From the NCBI GenBank assembly GCA_024278015.1, contig JAJRUC010000494.1, forward strand, positions 1 through 7,949: a stretch of 7,949 bases of DNA, read 5' to 3'. The stretch comes from Chloroflexota bacterium (GTDB lineage Bacteria; Chloroflexota; Anaerolineae; 4572-78). Below, piece by piece: positions 1 through 6,845 of the stretch. Position numbers and translations under genes: made by a program. The first letter of the stretch is position 1. The number at the start of each line of letters is the position of its first letter. The notes beneath the pieces were generated by a model, which saw only the letters and a list, made by a program, of their open reading frames with translations, had not been told where the DNA came from and made no database searches.

Positions 1-3000
1 CCATTGACGCGCGTCTGTCTGCCCTGGCCGATAACGGCGGCAGCGCCCAAACCCACGCCCTGCAAGTCGATAGCCCCGCCCTCGATGCCGGGCAGTGCGC
101 CGCCCCGGCCACCGACCAGCGCGGCTACGCCCGCCCGGTGGATGTGCCCGCTGTCGCCAACGCGGGCAACGGCTGCGACATCGGCGCGTATGAAGCCCGG
201 CCCGAACTGCACCCCCTTAAATTGGTAGACGCGCCGGCCCCCGTGCCGGGGCAGTTGATAACCTACACCATTGTGGTCAGCAACGGCGGCGTTATCACCG
301 CCACCAACGCCCTCGTTTCCGATACCCTGCCCGCCGGCCTGACCTTCGCCGGGCCGGTCACGCTCTCGCCCGCCGGGGCCGGTACGCCCGGCGCATCTAC
401 CCCGACGCCGGCTTCCGGCCTGACGATTACCCCGTCGACGCGCATCACCGTCACCTTTCCGGTGACGGTTGGCCTGCCGCTGGCCGCCGGCCTGCCCCTG
501 ACCAACACCGCCGCCGTCACCAGCGCCGAAGTGACCGCGCCCGTGTCCGGTGCGGTCCGCATTACCATTGCCAATGTGTCGCCCGTGGCCCAAACCGGCA
601 GCTTCACCACCCCGGAAGACACCCCGCTGACCAGCCTGCTGCCCGCCACCGATGACAACGGCGACCCCCTGACCCACACCATCGGCGCGGGGTTGAGCAG
701 CGGCATTGCCGTTATCACCAGCCCGCTTTCGGGCCGATTCACCTTCACGCCCTCACTCGATTTTAACGGCGCGGTTACATTTACCTTCGGCGTGACAGAC
801 GCCGGCCTGCTGGCCGATACCGGCATGGTCACCATCACCGTCACCCCGGTCAACGACCCGCCCACGCTCGATGTCACATCGACCCTGACCCTGCTGGAAG
901 ATGCCCTGACCCGCACGGTGGTGCTGACCAACATCACCGCCGGCGCCGCCAACGAAACCCAGCTTTTAACGGTGACGGCCATTTCTACCGCCGCCGGCCT
1001 GATTGCGAACCCGACCATCGTCTACACCAGCGCCAATATTTTTGGCGCGATGACCCTGATTCCGCAACCCGACCAGTTTGGCGGGGCGACGGTGTTGGTG
1101 ACGGCCACCGACGGCCTGTCGCAGACCACGCGGGCCGTCCTGGTGACGGTGCTGCCCGTCAACGACCCGCCCACCTTCACCGGCGGGGGCAACGTGTCTG
1201 CCGCCGAAGACTCCGGGCCGTACACAGCGGCCAACTGGGCCGTCGGTATTTCTCGCGGGCCGATTAATGAATTGGGGCAGGCGTTGACCTTCACCCTCTC
1301 AAACAACAATCCGGCCCTGTTCACCACCCCGCCCGCGCTCGATACCCTGACCGGCGATTTAACCTTCACTCCCGCGCCCAATATGAACGGCGCGGTAGTG
1401 GTGACGGCCACCCTGCGCGATGACGGCGGCGCGGCCTTCGGCGGCAGCGATACCTCCGCGCCGGCCATCTTCACCGTGACCATCACCCCGGTCAACGACC
1501 CGCCCTTCTTCGGCGGCGGCGGCCCCTTCACGGCGGTTGACGGCCTGTTCTTCAGCGCGGTCATCACCGCCGCCGATATTGATTCCGGCGATGTGCTGAC
1601 CATCACCGCCCCGACCAGGCCGGCGTGGCTGGCGTTGTCGCCGCCGCTGACCGGCACCCAACAGGCCACGGCCACCGTCGGCGGTACGCCCACCGCCCTT
1701 GATGCGGGCCAGGTGCAAACCTTCACCCTGCAAGCCACCGATGGTCTGTCGACCACCACTCAATCCTTCACCGTGACCGTCAGCCGGCAAATTGACCTGA
1801 GTTTGAGCAAGGCAGTTTCCCCGCCCGCCGCTGCGCCCGGCCATGCGGTAACGTACACCATTGCCTTCAGCAACATCGGCCCCAGCACCGCGCCCGGCCT
1901 GCGCCTGACCGACACCATCCCCGCCGAACTGACCGGCCTGAGTGTTTTCAGCAGCGGGGCGGTTATCACCCATGTGGCCGGTTCCGGGTATGTGTGGCGG
2001 GTGGCCGACCTGACCGCCGGGCAGGGCGGGGTTATCACCGTGACCGGCCAACTGACCGCCGGCCTGGCCGTGGGGCAACTCATCACCAACAACGCCGCCA
2101 TCGCCGCGACGGCCGCCGGTATCCCCGATACCACGCCCGGCGATAACACCGCCGCCGTGGCGCTGACCGTGCTGAACGGTCCGCCCGTGGCCGTCGACGA
2201 CCCCGGCGCCGCCACCCCGGAAGATACGCCCTTGCCGGTCAGCGCGCTGCTGAACGATACCGACCCCAACGGCGACCCGCTTTTGCTGGCCGGGGTAGGC
2301 CTGGCCTTGTCCGGCACTACAGCCATCAGCGGCAATCAAGCCCTTTACACCCCTGCGCCCAACTTTTTTGGCGTTGACAGCTTTAGCTACGTGGTCAGCG
2401 ATGGAACGTTGACCGATACCGCCGTCGTGACCGTGACAGTATCGCCGGTGAACGACCCGCCCGTGGGTATTGATGATGCGGCCGTCACCGCCGAAGAGAA
2501 TCCGGTCAGTATTTCGCCCCTGCTGAATGACACCGACCCGGAAAACGACCCGTTGACGATTGTGGCGGTCAGTCTGCCCCCCAACGGCACCACCAATTGC
2601 CAAGTGTCGATGCTCAACTGCGCGGCCTCCATCGTTTATACGCCCACCCTCAACTTCTTTGGCCTGGACAGCTTCACTTACGTGGTCAGCGACGGGGCCT
2701 TGACCGGCACGGCCACCATCAGCGTGACGGTGACGCCCGTCAACGACCCGCCCACCGCCGTCGACGACCCCGCCGCCACCACGCCGGAAGACACCGCCGC
2801 CATCATCGACGGGCTGGCAAACGACATTGACCCCGACGGCGACCAGCTTGCGGTGGTGGGCGTGGGCCTGGCCGCGCACGGCGTGGTCATCAACGGCAGT
2901 TCGCAGGTTATTTACAGCCCGGCGATCAATTTTTACGGTGTTGACAGTTTTTCGTACACCATGTCAGACGGCGTGTTCAACGATACGGCCATTGTGACCG

Positions 3001-4568
3001 TGACCGTCACCTCGGTGAACGACCCGCCGTTGGCCGCGCCCGATACGGCCATCACTCTGGAAGACAATTCGGTCAGCATCAACGTGCTGACCAATGACAC
3101 CGACCCGGAGAACGACAGCCTGCAACTGGTTTCGGTTGGCCCGGCGGTCAACGGCGCAACAGCCGTCAACGGCAATCAGGTGCGCTATACCCCGGCCCTC
3201 AACTTTAACGGCGCGGATACTTTCCTGTACACCATGAGCGACGGCGGCTTGATGAGTTCGGCCATTGTGACGGTGACGGTGCTGCCGGTGAACGACCCGC
3301 CCCAGGCCGCGCCCGACGTGGCCGTGACCATTCCGGGGGCCACCGTGTCCATTCCGGCCCTGGCCAACGACACCGACCCCGACGGCGACAACCTGTTCAT
3401 TGGCGCTGTGGGCCGGCCGGTGGTGGGCAGCGCCGCCCTGAGCGGCCCGTCGATACTGTACTCAACGCCGCCCGCCGGTTCGCTGGTTTTGCCCGGCACG
3501 CTGGGTTCGCTGGGCTTGCCGGCCACGGTGGCCTTCACCTACACCGCCGCCGACGGCAATTTGACGGATACGGCCCTGGTTTCCGTCACCATCACCGCCG
3601 GCGAGGCCATCGCGGCGGTTGAACCCGGCCTGCCCGCCACGTTGAATTTTAACGGCGCGCAAAACGGCGTTCCGGTTTCGGCCACGCTGCAAATTCCGGC
3701 GGGCGCGGTGACGCAATCGACCACCCTGATTTACCATCAATTGTTCACCAGCGCCTACACGGCCACTTCGCCGGCGGGCTTCTATTTTGCCGGCTACCTC
3801 TTCACCCTGGAGGCTTACCAAAATGCGGTGTTGCAGCCCGGCTTTGTCTTTGAAACGCCCGTCACCCTGACCATCCACTACAATCCGGCGGCCCTCAACG
3901 GCCTGCGCGAAGAAACGTTGCGCCTGTATTTTTGGGATGGGGCGGCCTGGTCATCAAGCGGTATCACGCTGCTGGGGCCGGTAGATGCGGTCAACCATTT
4001 GGTGACGGTGCGGCTTACCCATTTGACCGGGTTCGGCCTGTTTGCCCGGCCGGTGGTGCCGCCGGTGTATCTGCCGATTATCCTGAATCGCTGGCCCGCG
4101 CCCACCCTGCCCGATTTAACCATCGAATCGTTGGCCGCGACCGGCAGTACCATCTCGGTGGGTATCAAAAATGTGGGCGCGGTGGCTACCGGCAAAGCTT
4201 TTTGGCTGGATGTGTACTTCAATCCCACCCGGATTCCGGCGGTTAATTTGCGCTGGAATGACATTGCCCCGGCGGGCGCGGTCTGGAACGTGACCCGCAG
4301 CCTGCTGCCCGGCGAATCGCTGACGTTGGCCGTAAACGATGTCTGGTATGTACCGTCGCAAAGCAGCGGTACACCCTTCCCGGCCCGGGTGCCGGTGTAC
4401 GCCCTGGTCGATTCGCTGGATTTCAGCACCACCTACGGGGCCATTGAAGAGCGCAGTGAGAGTAATAACCTGTTTGGGCCGATTACCTCCAGCCCGCGCG
4501 GCGGGAAAGACGGCGTTATCCTGCCGCCGGCGGAGGTCATCGGCCCGACGTTGGGCAATGCGAATTAA
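1..4568 (+). CDS. Giant multidomain surface/secreted protein, 5' partial (beta-helix end, DUF11, cadherin-like repeats, CARDB-like)
   Basis: The reading frame is open from position 3 to a TAA at 4566-4568. The first in-frame GTG (138) is not the start, because the codons before it encode a recognisable domain end. In order: the end of a right-handed beta-helix / choice-of-anchor Q type domain (3-200; LADNGGSAQTHAL, SPALDAG, TDQRGYARP, CDIGAYE); DUF11 (about 216-560); Ig/cadherin-like modules (about 570-1787), the first three ending in VNDPP; a second DUF11 (1788-2180); five more modules (2187-3600) with Ca-site-like NDTDPxxDxL and NFxGxDSFxY motifs; a ZU5-like stretch (about 3610-4050); VYLPIILN (4065-4088); and a CARDB-like domain (4110-4480). 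No LPXTG motif or terminal membrane helix is visible, so the anchoring mode is unknown. From family knowledge such proteins are exported and act in adhesion or as cell-surface structures; the role here is inferred. The signal peptide would lie upstream of the window. Confidence 0.9.
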   Translation, partial: IDARLSALADNGGSAQTHALQVDSPALDAGQCAAPATDQRGYARPVDVPAVANAGNGCDIGAYEARPELHPLKLVDAPAPVPGQLITYTIVVSNGGVITATNALVSDTLPAGLTFAGPVTLSPAGAGTPGASTPTPASGLTITPSTRITVTFPVTVGLPLAAGLPLTNTAAVTSAEVTAPVSGAVRITIANVSPVAQTGSFTTPEDTPLTSLLPATDDNGDPLTHTIGAGLSSGIAVITSPLSGRFTFTPSLDFNGAVTFTFGVTDAGLLADTGMVTITVTPVNDPPTLDVTSTLTLLEDALTRTVVLTNITAGAANETQLLTVTAISTAAGLIANPTIVYTSANIFGAMTLIPQPDQFGGATVLVTATDGLSQTTRAVLVTVLPVNDPPTFTGGGNVSAAEDSGPYTAANWAVGISRGPINELGQALTFTLSNNNPALFTTPPALDTLTGDLTFTPAPNMNGAVVVTATLRDDGGAAFGGSDTSAPAIFTVTITPVNDPPFFGGGGPFTAVDGLFFSAVITAADIDSGDVLTITAPTRPAWLALSPPLTGTQQATATVGGTPTALDAGQVQTFTLQATDGLSTTTQSFTVTVSRQIDLSLSKAVSPPAAAPGHAVTYTIAFSNIGPSTAPGLRLTDTIPAELTGLSVFSSGAVITHVAGSGYVWRVADLTAGQGGVITVTGQLTAGLAVGQLITNNAAIAATAAGIPDTTPGDNTAAVALTVLNGPPVAVDDPGAATPEDTPLPVSALLNDTDPNGDPLLLAGVGLALSGTTAISGNQALYTPAPNFFGVDSFSYVVSDGTLTDTAVVTVTVSPVNDPPVGIDDAAVTAEENPVSISPLLNDTDPENDPLTIVAVSLPPNGTTNCQVSMLNCAASIVYTPTLNFFGLDSFTYVVSDGALTGTATISVTVTPVNDPPTAVDDPAATTPEDTAAIIDGLANDIDPDGDQLAVVGVGLAAHGVVINGSSQVIYSPAINFYGVDSFSYTMSDGVFNDTAIVTVTVTSVNDPPLAAPDTAITLEDNSVSINVLTNDTDPENDSLQLVSVGPAVNGATAVNGNQVRYTPALNFNGADTFLYTMSDGGLMSSAIVTVTVLPVNDPPQAAPDVAVTIPGATVSIPALANDTDPDGDNLFIGAVGRPVVGSAALSGPSILYSTPPAGSLVLPGTLGSLGLPATVAFTYTAADGNLTDTALVSVTITAGEAIAAVEPGLPATLNFNGAQNGVPVSATLQIPAGAVTQSTTLIYHQLFTSAYTATSPAGFYFAGYLFTLEAYQNAVLQPGFVFETPVTLTIHYNPAALNGLREETLRLYFWDGAAWSSSGITLLGPVDAVNHLVTVRLTHLTGFGLFARPVVPPVYLPIILNRWPAPTLPDLTIESLAATGSTISVGIKNVGAVATGKAFWLDVYFNPTRIPAVNLRWNDIAPAGAVWNVTRSLLPGESLTLAVNDVWYVPSQSSGTPFPARVPVYALVDSLDFSTTYGAIEERSESNNLFGPITSSPRGGKDGVILPPAEVIGPTLGNAN
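573..1787 (+). repeat. First block of Ig/cadherin-like modules in the giant protein
   Basis: Four modules of about 92-111 residues. The first three end in VNDPP (codons 849-863, 1158-1172, 1491-1505), and each has an acidic E-D motif near its N-terminus (PEDTP, LEDAL, AEDSG). The fourth (1506-1787) lacks the VNDPP end and contains RPAWLAL, which resembles the putative-Ig (He_PIG) type. The modules are clearly diverged from each other, unlike those of the second block. They are protein-level repeats inside the coding sequence and not mobile DNA. Confidence 0.8.
2187..3600 (+). repeat. Second block: five tandem Big_9/cadherin-like modules
   Basis: The modules run 2187-2462, 2463-2753, 2754-3029, 3030-3302 and 3303 to about 3600, with a period of about 273-291 bases. 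The first four end in VNDPP (2448-2462, 2739-2753, 3015-3029, 3288-3302). They share NDTDP or NDIDP near residue 20, NF(F/Y/N)G(V/L/A)D(S/T)F near residue 60, a (V/M)SDG motif, and a closing T(V/I)(T/S)VTV strand. The acidic motifs suggest calcium binding between modules, as in related bacterial adhesins; this is an inference. The fifth module is diverged, with NFxG replaced by a longer glycine/proline/leucine stretch and no VNDPP. Confidence 0.85.
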
Positions 4569-4580
4569 ACCCCCTCCTGG

Positions 4581-4641
4581 CCTCCCCCTGGAAGGGGGAG
4601 GAATATTACCCCCTCCCTCAAAGGGAGGGGCAGGGGGAGGG
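4581..4641 (+). repeat. Two tandem C-tract/G-tract hairpins with a third G-rich arm
   Basis: Hairpin 1 pairs CCTCCCCCT (4581-4589) with AGGGGGAGG (4593-4601), nine perfect pairs around a GGA loop. Hairpin 2 pairs CCCCTCCCT (4610-4618) with AGGGAGGGG (4622-4630), nine perfect pairs around CAA. A further G arm (4633-4641) could compete for either C arm. No T-run follows on the + strand, so this is not a typical intrinsic terminator for the upstream gene. The composition and layout resemble the elements at 5521-5710 and 6758-6826, suggesting a dispersed palindromic repeat family. Confidence 0.75.
4623..4641 (+). other. Canonical G-quadruplex motif upstream of lipM
   Basis: Reads GGGAGGGGCAGGGGGAGGG: four G-tracts of three or more with loops of 1, 2 and 1 bases. 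It ends 30 bases before the ATG at 4672 and lies on the sense strand, so it could also form in the mRNA leader. It overlaps the 3' arm of hairpin 2. Formation in the cell is inference. Confidence 0.5.
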
Positions 4642-4671
4642 AAAAAATAACCAAAAGGACAACCACCCCCA

Positions 4672-5499
4672 ATGACGCGCGCAATTCCCCGCCACACCTG
4701 GCGATTGTTAATCACCCCCCCCGCCGACGGGGCCGCCAATATGGCTATCGACGAAGCAATTTTGTACGCCCTGGCCGGAGGACATGGCCGGCCCACCCTG
4801 CGGTTTTATCGATGGCAGCCGGCCTGTCTGTCGCTGGGGTACAATCAGCATTTTAGCGATGTGGATGAAGCGGCTTGCCGGGCGCTGGGCTATACCTGGG
4901 TGCGGCGGCCCACCGGCGGACGGGCTATTTTGCATACCGATGAACTGACCTACAGTGTGGTCACTTCCGCCGCCGACCCCCGCGTGGCCGGCAGCGTGGT
5001 GGAATCGTACCGGGCCTTGAGCCGGGGCTTGCTGGGCGGCTTGCAGCAGTTGGGGGCCGTGGCCGTGCAGGCGAAGGGCGATATGCCCAAAAACCCGGAA
5101 CAGGGCGCGGCCTGCTTCGATACCCCCTCGCATTACGAAGTGACCCTCAACGGCAAAAAACTGGTCGGTAGCGCCAAGGTGCGGCGCAAAGGTATGGTCT
5201 TGCAGCACGGAACCCTGCCTCTGCGCGGCAACCTGACCCGCATCTTCCGGACGTTGGCCCTCTCTGCGGCAGAAAAGGAATTGCTGGGCCGAAAACTGCG
5301 GCAACGGGCCACCACCCTGGCCGCCGAACTGGGGCGGGAGGTCTCGTTTGGTGAAGCGGCGCGGGCAATGGCCGCCGGTTTTTCAGAAGCGTTGAACATC
5401 GACTTGCAGCCGGCCCCCCTCTCTGACCGGGAGCAGGCGCTGGTCAATCGGCTGCGGGCAGAGCAATACACCGTCGATAGCTGGAATAAACGGTTGTAG
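4672..5499 (+). CDS. lipM: Octanoyltransferase, LipM type (lipoate biosynthesis)
   Basis: The 275-residue product has the BPL/LplA/LipB catalytic fold. In LipM-type enzymes an octanoyl group passes from acyl carrier protein to a lipoyl-domain protein (GcvH in Bacillus) in the cytoplasm, before sulfur insertion by lipoyl synthase. Visible motifs are NMAIDEA (23-29), TLRFYRWQPACLSLGY (42-57), VRRPTGGRAILH (77-88), ELTYSV (91-96), ACFDTPSHYEV with candidate acyl-accepting Cys148, and GKKLVGSAK with conserved Lys163. The C-terminal SxxWN pattern (270-272 SWN) also fits LipM. The length matches LipM; a longer LplA would carry an accessory domain, and LplA lacks this cysteine. The ATG at 4672 follows AAAAGGA (4653-4659) at slightly long spacing. 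A lipoate ligase-like or LipL amidotransferase role is less likely but not excluded, since these families are close. No lipA or lipoylated enzyme gene is in the window. Confidence 0.88.
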   Translation: MTRAIPRHTWRLLITPPADGAANMAIDEAILYALAGGHGRPTLRFYRWQPACLSLGYNQHFSDVDEAACRALGYTWVRRPTGGRAILHTDELTYSVVTSAADPRVAGSVVESYRALSRGLLGGLQQLGAVAVQAKGDMPKNPEQGAACFDTPSHYEVTLNGKKLVGSAKVRRKGMVLQHGTLPLRGNLTRIFRTLALSAAEKELLGRKLRQRATTLAAELGREVSFGEAARAMAAGFSEALNIDLQPAPLSDREQALVNRLRAEQYTVDSWNKRL

Positions 5500-5520
5500 G
5501 CGGGCATATATTTACAACGG

Positions 5521-5710
5521 CAAACAGTGAACAGGGAGGCCCTAAAATCCTCCCCCCTCAAGAGGGGGGACCGGGGGGGCAAACAGTGAACAGGGAGGCC
5601 CTAAAATCCTCCCCCCTCAAGAGGGGGGACCGGGGGGGGCAAACAGTGAACAGGGAGGCCCTAAAATCCTCCCCCCTCAAGAGGGGGGACCGAGGGGGGC
5701 AAACAGTGAA
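5521..5710 (+). repeat. Tandem array: three 59-60 bp palindromic units plus a partial fourth
   Basis: The units are 5522-5580 (59 bp), 5581-5640 and 5641-5700 (60 bp each), followed by a 10-base remnant, AAACAGTGAA (5701-5710). Copies differ only by one G in the last G-run of unit 1 and one G-to-A change in unit 3 (position 5693). Each unit holds TCCCCCCTC-AA-GAGGGGGGA, a nine-pair inverted repeat (5551-5570, 5610-5629, 5670-5689), then ACC and a second G-run. A smaller AGGG-AGG-CCCT palindrome lies near the unit start. The array fills nearly all of the gap between lipM and the DUF503 gene. It is a candidate variable-number tandem repeat built from a dispersed palindromic element. Confidence 0.95.
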
Positions 5711-5720
5711 TAATTACTAC

Positions 5721-5730
5721 AGGTGATACT
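5721..5730 (+). promoter_or_regulatory. Ribosome binding site for the DUF503 gene (GTG start)
   Basis: AGGTGA (5721-5726) sits four bases before the GTG at 5731. No ATG nearby is in frame with the conserved N-terminus, so this site supports GTG as the start. Confidence 0.65.
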
Positions 5731-6024
5731 GTGTCGCACATAGTGGTTGGATTATTAACGTTGGACCTGGCCGTGCCTGCCGCCCAGTCGCTAAAAGACA
5801 AGCGGCAGGTCATCAAAAGCGTGCAGGGCAGGTTGCGCAATCAATTTAACATCAGCGTGGCCGAAGTGGATGGTCAGGATAGCCGCCAACGCGCCGGGTT
5901 GGCCGTCGTGTGCGCCTCAAGCGACGAGCGATACGCGCAAGGTTTGCTGCAAAAGGTAATCAATTGGCTTGAAAAAACCCGGCTCGATTGCGTGCTGGTC
6001 GATTATCAAATTACGATGCTTTAA
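5731..6024 (+). CDS. DUF503 family protein (YlxP-like)
   Basis: The 97-residue protein matches the DUF503 family: an N-terminal strand (HIVVGLLTLDLAVP), the hallmark SLKDKRQVIKS (residues 20-30), then RLRNQFNISVAEVDGQDS and a C-terminal alpha/beta half ending VDYQITML. It looks full length for the family, with no signal peptide or membrane segment, so it is cytoplasmic. The family's biochemical role is not settled. In many genomes it lies near infB/rbfA, hinting at ribosome- or RNA-related work, but no such neighbours are seen here. It starts with GTG after a good AGGTGA site. The next gene begins 12 bases after the stop, so the two are probably one transcript. The tandem palindrome array lies immediately upstream. 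Confidence 0.9.
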   Translation: MSHIVVGLLTLDLAVPAAQSLKDKRQVIKSVQGRLRNQFNISVAEVDGQDSRQRAGLAVVCASSDERYAQGLLQKVINWLEKTRLDCVLVDYQITML

Positions 6025-6036
6025 CAGGATTGCAAA

Positions 6037-6723
6037 ATGGACGAAATACGCCCGCAATACAGCGTTCCCTGGACGGTGAACGAGGTGTGGTTGGGCCTGG
6101 CCGCCTTCGGCCTGTGGCTGGTTTTTGGCATGGTTGTAATTTATGCAGCCGGCAGGTATAATTTTTCAATAGATGTTGGGCTGGTCGTTACCCTGGGCGA
6201 GGCGTTTTTGCTGGCGCCGGTGTGGTGGTTGGGGCTGCGAAAGTACCGGACGGGCTGGCGGGCCACCGGGCTGCGCGGCTTCGACGGGAAAGTACTCCTG
6301 CCGGGCATCGCCCTGATGACCCTGTCGTTTGGGTTTAACTTTGTATACGTCCGGGTTCTGATGCAATTCAACCTGCAAATGCAGGTTGACCTCGTGCCGG
6401 TCTTCGAAGGACTCCCCTCTCCCTGGCTGCTGTTTTTCGGCGGGGCGGTTGTGGCCCCCGTTGTGGAAGAGATTTTCTTCCGGGGATTCATCTTTGCCGG
6501 CCTGCGACAGGTGTGGGGTTGGCAGAAAGCGGCTTTGGTCAGCGCGGCCTTGTTCGGCCTGCTGCATGTAACGCCCACCGCTATGCTGCCGATTTTCATC
6601 CTCGGCTATATTTTTGCCTGGCTGTATCAAAAGAGCGGCTCAATCTGGCCCGCCATTTTGATGCACATGCTCACCAATTCACTGGCATTGGGCGCTCAAA
6701 TGCTGCTGGCCTATTATGGTTGA
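6037..6723 (+). CDS. CPBP family intramembrane metalloprotease
   Basis: The 228-residue membrane protein has the Rce1/CPBP (CAAX protease-like, ABI) signature. It shows EEIFFR (Glu144, Glu145, Arg149), FGLLH with His177, and a C-terminal HMLTN with His210 and Asn214. These correspond to the EExxxR, FxxxH and HxxxN motifs that form the active site inside the membrane, so all expected catalytic residues are present. Hydrophobic segments lie near residues 16-37, 47-67, 86-107, 129-143, 165-178, 183-197 and 203-225. Family members cleave membrane-associated proteins or peptides, and some act in bacteriocin self-immunity; the substrate here is unknown. The ATG at 6037 is preceded by AGGA (6026-6029). 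The gene lies 12 bases behind the DUF503 gene, suggesting cotranscription. No prenyltransferase or bacteriocin precursor was recognised nearby. Confidence 0.9.
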   Translation: MDEIRPQYSVPWTVNEVWLGLAAFGLWLVFGMVVIYAAGRYNFSIDVGLVVTLGEAFLLAPVWWLGLRKYRTGWRATGLRGFDGKVLLPGIALMTLSFGFNFVYVRVLMQFNLQMQVDLVPVFEGLPSPWLLFFGGAVVAPVVEEIFFRGFIFAGLRQVWGWQKAALVSAALFGLLHVTPTAMLPIFILGYIFAWLYQKSGSIWPAILMHMLTNSLALGAQMLLAYYG

Positions 6724-6757
6724 AATTCAACCGGCCCCCCTGTCGCCTGTTGTTCTT

Positions 6758-6826
6758 CCCTCCCCTTGCCGGGGGGATACCCAAAGGGCAAAGTGCCCTG
6801 TTGGGGTACAGGTTGTTGGGGGAGGG
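6758..6826 (+). repeat. Nested palindromic element between the CPBP and substrate-binding genes
   Basis: The outer arms CCCTCCCC (6758-6765) and GGGGAGGG (6819-6826) are exact complements. They enclose an inner hairpin in which AGGGCA (6785-6790) pairs with TGCCCT (6794-6799) around AAG. That hairpin is extended by TACCCAA (6778-6784) against TTGGGGTA (6801-6808) with an extra G. The outer 3' arm is followed by TATTTTC, so weak terminator function after the CPBP gene is possible. The long interior makes this uncertain. The arms resemble those of the other two intergenic elements. Confidence 0.6.
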
Positions 6827-6845
6827 TATTTTCAGAGAAGGCAAT

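Noticed and set aside
138..140. GTG as the start of the giant protein
   Set aside because: The upstream codons in the same frame encode a standard beta-helix domain end (LADNGG, THAL, DAG, TDQRG), so the protein runs in from outside the window.
1359..2879. 506-codon open frame on the minus strand inside the giant gene
   Set aside because: It lies wholly antisense to well-recognised domains. Its translation is Gly/Arg/His-rich low-complexity sequence with no recognisable family, as expected opposite GC-rich repeats.
4581..4650. Intrinsic terminator for the giant gene
   Set aside because: The hairpins are strong, but the bases after them on the + strand are A-rich with no T-run, so the canonical terminator pattern is absent.
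4672..5499. Lipoate-protein ligase LplA
   Set aside because: The aligned Cys148 in ACFDTPSHYEV, the length, and the absence of an accessory domain favour a LipM-type octanoyltransferase. The ligase alternative remains only a minor possibility.
5521..5710. CRISPR array
   Set aside because: The three units are contiguous and nearly identical over their whole length, with no unique spacers and no cas genes nearby.
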